From Acidiferrobacter sp. (GTDB lineage: Bacteria; Pseudomonadota; Gammaproteobacteria; Arenicellales; UBA868), in NCBI GenBank assembly GCA_002694065.1, contig NZKZ01000140.1:1-7614 (forward strand): 7,614 nt of DNA, read 5' to 3'. Both the position numbers and the translations under genes were made by a program. Below the pieces are notes generated by a model. That model ran no database searches. It was not told where the DNA came from and saw nothing but the letters and a program-made list of their open reading frames with translations. This document shows, one piece after another, positions 5,757-7,614 of the stretch (its first letter is position 1; each line of letters starts with the position of its first letter).

Positions 5757-6719
5757 TTGGCAACTTCTTTTGGAAAGTCGATCACCCCGCCGTCGCGCTG
5801 GCGGGTGTTTGTCTACTGGCTCACCAATGACGATCGCTATCTTGAGCACGTCGGTTCCCATTCGCCCCGTGCCATGGATCCCTGGCGCCTTGTGCCCTTT
5901 GTTGGGATGCACCTGGGATGCCTGGGCGTGCTGTGGACCGGGATCAGCGGTTTCGCTGTTGCACTCGCGGTCATGATGTATCTCGCCCGGATGTTTTTCA
6001 TCACGGCGTTTTATCACCGATACTTTTCACACCGCGCCTTCGAAAGCAGCCGACCGCTGCGGTTTCTGTTCGCGGTATTGGGATGTACCGCCGGTCAGCG
6101 CGGACCGCTGTGGTGGGCAAGTCATCACCGGCAACACCATATTCATTCCGACACGGAGTTGGATCCGCACTCCCCGCAAACCGACACTTTCTGGTTCAGC
6201 CACGTGCTTTGGTTCCTGACCCGAGATGCGTTTTCCATCCGCTGGGGTCAGATAGGCGACTTGCGCAAGATCCGTGAGCTGGTCTGGCTTGAAAGGGTGG
6301 ACTGGTTGCCGCTGGTGGCTTTTGCCGTGCTTTGTTTTTTTCTGGGGGAATGGGCAGCGGCCGCCTATCCCGAGTGGCAGACGAGCGGGTGGCAGGCACT
6401 GGTGTGGGGTTTCTTTATATCAACCACTGTGCTTTACCACGCCACTTACACCATCAACTCCCTCGCACACCGGTTTGGCAAACGGCGGTTTGATACACCG
6501 GATCACAGCCGCAACAACGCACTGCTCGCAGTGCTGACCTTGGGCGAGGGCTGGCACAACAATCACCATCGCTTCCCGGGCGCCGCCCGGCAGGGTTTCT
6601 ACTGGTGGGAAATCGACCTGTCTTATCTGGGGCTTCGGCTGCTGCGGAGACTGGGTCTCGTCTGGAATCTTCGACCCGTGCCCAATAACATCATCGAGGC
6701 AGGCCGGAGCCGGCGGTGA
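5757..6719 (+). CDS. Membrane fatty acid (acyl-CoA/acyl-lipid) desaturase
   Basis: This 320-residue integral membrane di-iron enzyme introduces a double bond into a fatty acyl chain, most likely at delta-9 given its similarity to stearoyl-CoA desaturases, using oxygen and an electron donor. The three histidine boxes are complete: HRYFSH (87-92), HRQHH (124-128, in WWASHHRQHHIHSD) and HNNHH (267-271, in GEGWHNNHH). The extra ligand motif NSLAH (234-238), typical of the SCD-like group, is also present. Membrane segments lie at about 45-62, 64-85, 187-203 and 212-230. The length is usual for short bacterial members, with no fused cytochrome b5 or ferredoxin domain, so electrons must come from another protein. 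The start is TTG at 5757, backed by an AGGG ribosome site; the next in-frame ATG (residue 40) would cut off conserved N-terminal sequence. It follows the kinase gene by 9 bases and overlaps the oxidoreductase gene by four. Regioselectivity and substrate form cannot be read from sequence. Confidence 0.95.
   Translation: MATSFGKSITPPSRWRVFVYWLTNDDRYLEHVGSHSPRAMDPWRLVPFVGMHLGCLGVLWTGISGFAVALAVMMYLARMFFITAFYHRYFSHRAFESSRPLRFLFAVLGCTAGQRGPLWWASHHRQHHIHSDTELDPHSPQTDTFWFSHVLWFLTRDAFSIRWGQIGDLRKIRELVWLERVDWLPLVAFAVLCFFLGEWAAAAYPEWQTSGWQALVWGFFISTTVLYHATYTINSLAHRFGKRRFDTPDHSRNNALLAVLTLGEGWHNNHHRFPGAARQGFYWWEIDLSYLGLRLLRRLGLVWNLRPVPNNIIEAGRSRR
6706..6709 (+). promoter_or_regulatory. Ribosome binding site of the FAD oxidoreductase gene
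   Basis: GGAG at 6706-6709 lies six bases ahead of a GTG at 6716-6718 and inside the end of the desaturase gene. It decides the start of the downstream gene, whose GTG and the desaturase TGA overlap as GTGA. Such an overlap is typical of coupled translation. Confidence 0.65.
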
Positions 6720-7614
6720 ATATCGCCGTGGTCGGGGCCGGTGTCTCTGGCCTGGTCTGTGCCCTGGGGCTGGGCCGGCATCACAACGTGACCGTTTTTG
6801 AGACCGCGAACCGCGCAGGCGGTCATGCTCATACCGTGGAGGTGCACGACGGCCGTTCCGGCATTGCCATCGACACTGGCTTCATCGTCTTCAACTTCGC
6901 GCATTATCCGTTACTGAGCGCATTGTTTGACGCGCTCGGTGTCAGGTCGCAGCCATCTGATATGAGTTTCAGCGTGCGTTGTGACGTGACCGGCTTCGAA
7001 TTCAGCGGATCCAATCTGAATACCTTTTTCGCCCAACGGGGTAATCTGCTGCGTGCCCAGAGTTGGCGACTGCTCAAGGATATCCTGCGTTTTAACCGTG
7101 ACGGGATCAAGAGTCTCGAAGCGGGGCTTGGGGATCAGATCACGGTGGGCGATTTTGCAAAGCAGCACGGCTACAGCGATGTCCTGGTGGATCGGTATCT
7201 GCTGCCACTGGGAGGCGCGCTCTGGTCGTGCGATACGCGCACCTTTCGGAATTTTCCAATGCGCTTTGTTCTGGAATTCTTAAGAAACCACGCGATGCTG
7301 CAGATCGGCAACCGTCCGGTTTGGCGTACGGTGACAGGGGGTTCGCGGCACTACGTTGAGCAGATTGCGCAAGGGCTCGGATCGAGACTGTGCCTGAATC
7401 GTCCCGTGACGCAGGTCCTGCGCTCGGGCCAGGGCGTCAAGCTTCTCTTTGGCGCAGGAGACAGTCAGATTTTCGATGAGGTGGTTCTTGCCACGCACGC
7501 GGATACCAGCCTTGCGCTGGTGGCCGAGCCGGAAGAAGAGGAAAGAGAACTGCTGGGCACCTTCCCGTATCAGGACAATGAGGTTTGCCTGCACACGGAT
7601 ACCTGTGTACTGCC
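6716..7614 (+). CDS. FAD-dependent amine-oxidase-like oxidoreductase (COG2907 type), 3' end missing
   Basis: The frame starts at GTG 6716 and stays open to the window end, giving 299 residues without a stop. The family is usually about 410-450 residues, so roughly a quarter to a third is missing. The N-terminus is a dinucleotide-binding fold for FAD: VVGAGVSGL (5-13) and an acidic strand end, VTVFE (25-29). It continues with the family pattern AGGHAHTVEV, IDTGFIVFNFAHYP, QPSDMSFSVRCD, LLPLGGALWS, RNHAMLQI and RPVWRTVTGGSRHYV. Members often sit with cyclopropane-fatty-acid-synthase-like methyltransferases and DUF1365 proteins. As I recall, relatives in Rhodobacter belong to the ChrR/sigma-E singlet-oxygen regulon and take part in furan fatty acid formation; the reaction here is not shown by sequence. 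Overlap with the desaturase gene and a good GGAG site place it in the same operon. DUF1365 and methyltransferase genes would be expected just beyond the right edge. Confidence 0.92.
   Translation, partial: MNIAVVGAGVSGLVCALGLGRHHNVTVFETANRAGGHAHTVEVHDGRSGIAIDTGFIVFNFAHYPLLSALFDALGVRSQPSDMSFSVRCDVTGFEFSGSNLNTFFAQRGNLLRAQSWRLLKDILRFNRDGIKSLEAGLGDQITVGDFAKQHGYSDVLVDRYLLPLGGALWSCDTRTFRNFPMRFVLEFLRNHAMLQIGNRPVWRTVTGGSRHYVEQIAQGLGSRLCLNRPVTQVLRSGQGVKLLFGAGDSQIFDEVVLATHADTSLALVAEPEEEERELLGTFPYQDNEVCLHTDTCVL

Overview
The window reads as a stretch of chromosome from a free-living gammaproteobacterium. G+C is moderate to high, genes are tightly packed, and TTG and GTG starts are frequent. Protein style and gene content would fit a marine Marinobacter-like organism, but that placement is inference from general resemblance, not a search. 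No RNA genes, insertion sequences, CRISPR arrays or phage genes are visible.

Layout. Bases 1-210 carry no confident gene, only an imperfect inverted repeat and perhaps the tail of an upstream gene. A plus-strand pair follows: a NYN-domain (PIN-like nuclease fold) protein with a C-terminal LOTUS/OST-HTH-like domain (211-1011), then a conserved-looking 82-residue protein of unknown function (1097-1345). These converge, with 12 bases between stop codons, on a minus-strand class I-type DNA photolyase (2794-1358). A 124-base divergent intergenic region separates the photolyase from a plus-strand run that continues off the right edge: a DUF1295 membrane protein (2919-3686), an OmpR-family response regulator (3758-4465), its histidine kinase (4452-5747), a membrane fatty acid desaturase (5757-6719) and a FAD-dependent oxidoreductase of the COG2907 type (6716 to the window end, incomplete).

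How the genes may work together. The kinase overlaps the regulator, the desaturase ribosome binding site sits on the kinase stop codon, and the oxidoreductase start overlaps the desaturase stop. Regulator, kinase, desaturase and oxidoreductase are therefore very probably one operon. Photolyase, DUF1295 and the COG2907 oxidoreductase are often found near one another in proteobacterial gene sets tied to light or singlet-oxygen stress and to fatty acid modification (cyclopropane or furan fatty acids). Here that set encloses a two-component system and a desaturase, which suggests locally controlled membrane lipid remodelling under light, oxidative or cold stress. Three imperfect 9-base direct repeats just upstream of the regulator gene are a candidate binding site for the regulator itself. 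The link between kinase signal and lipid output is inference from gene order.
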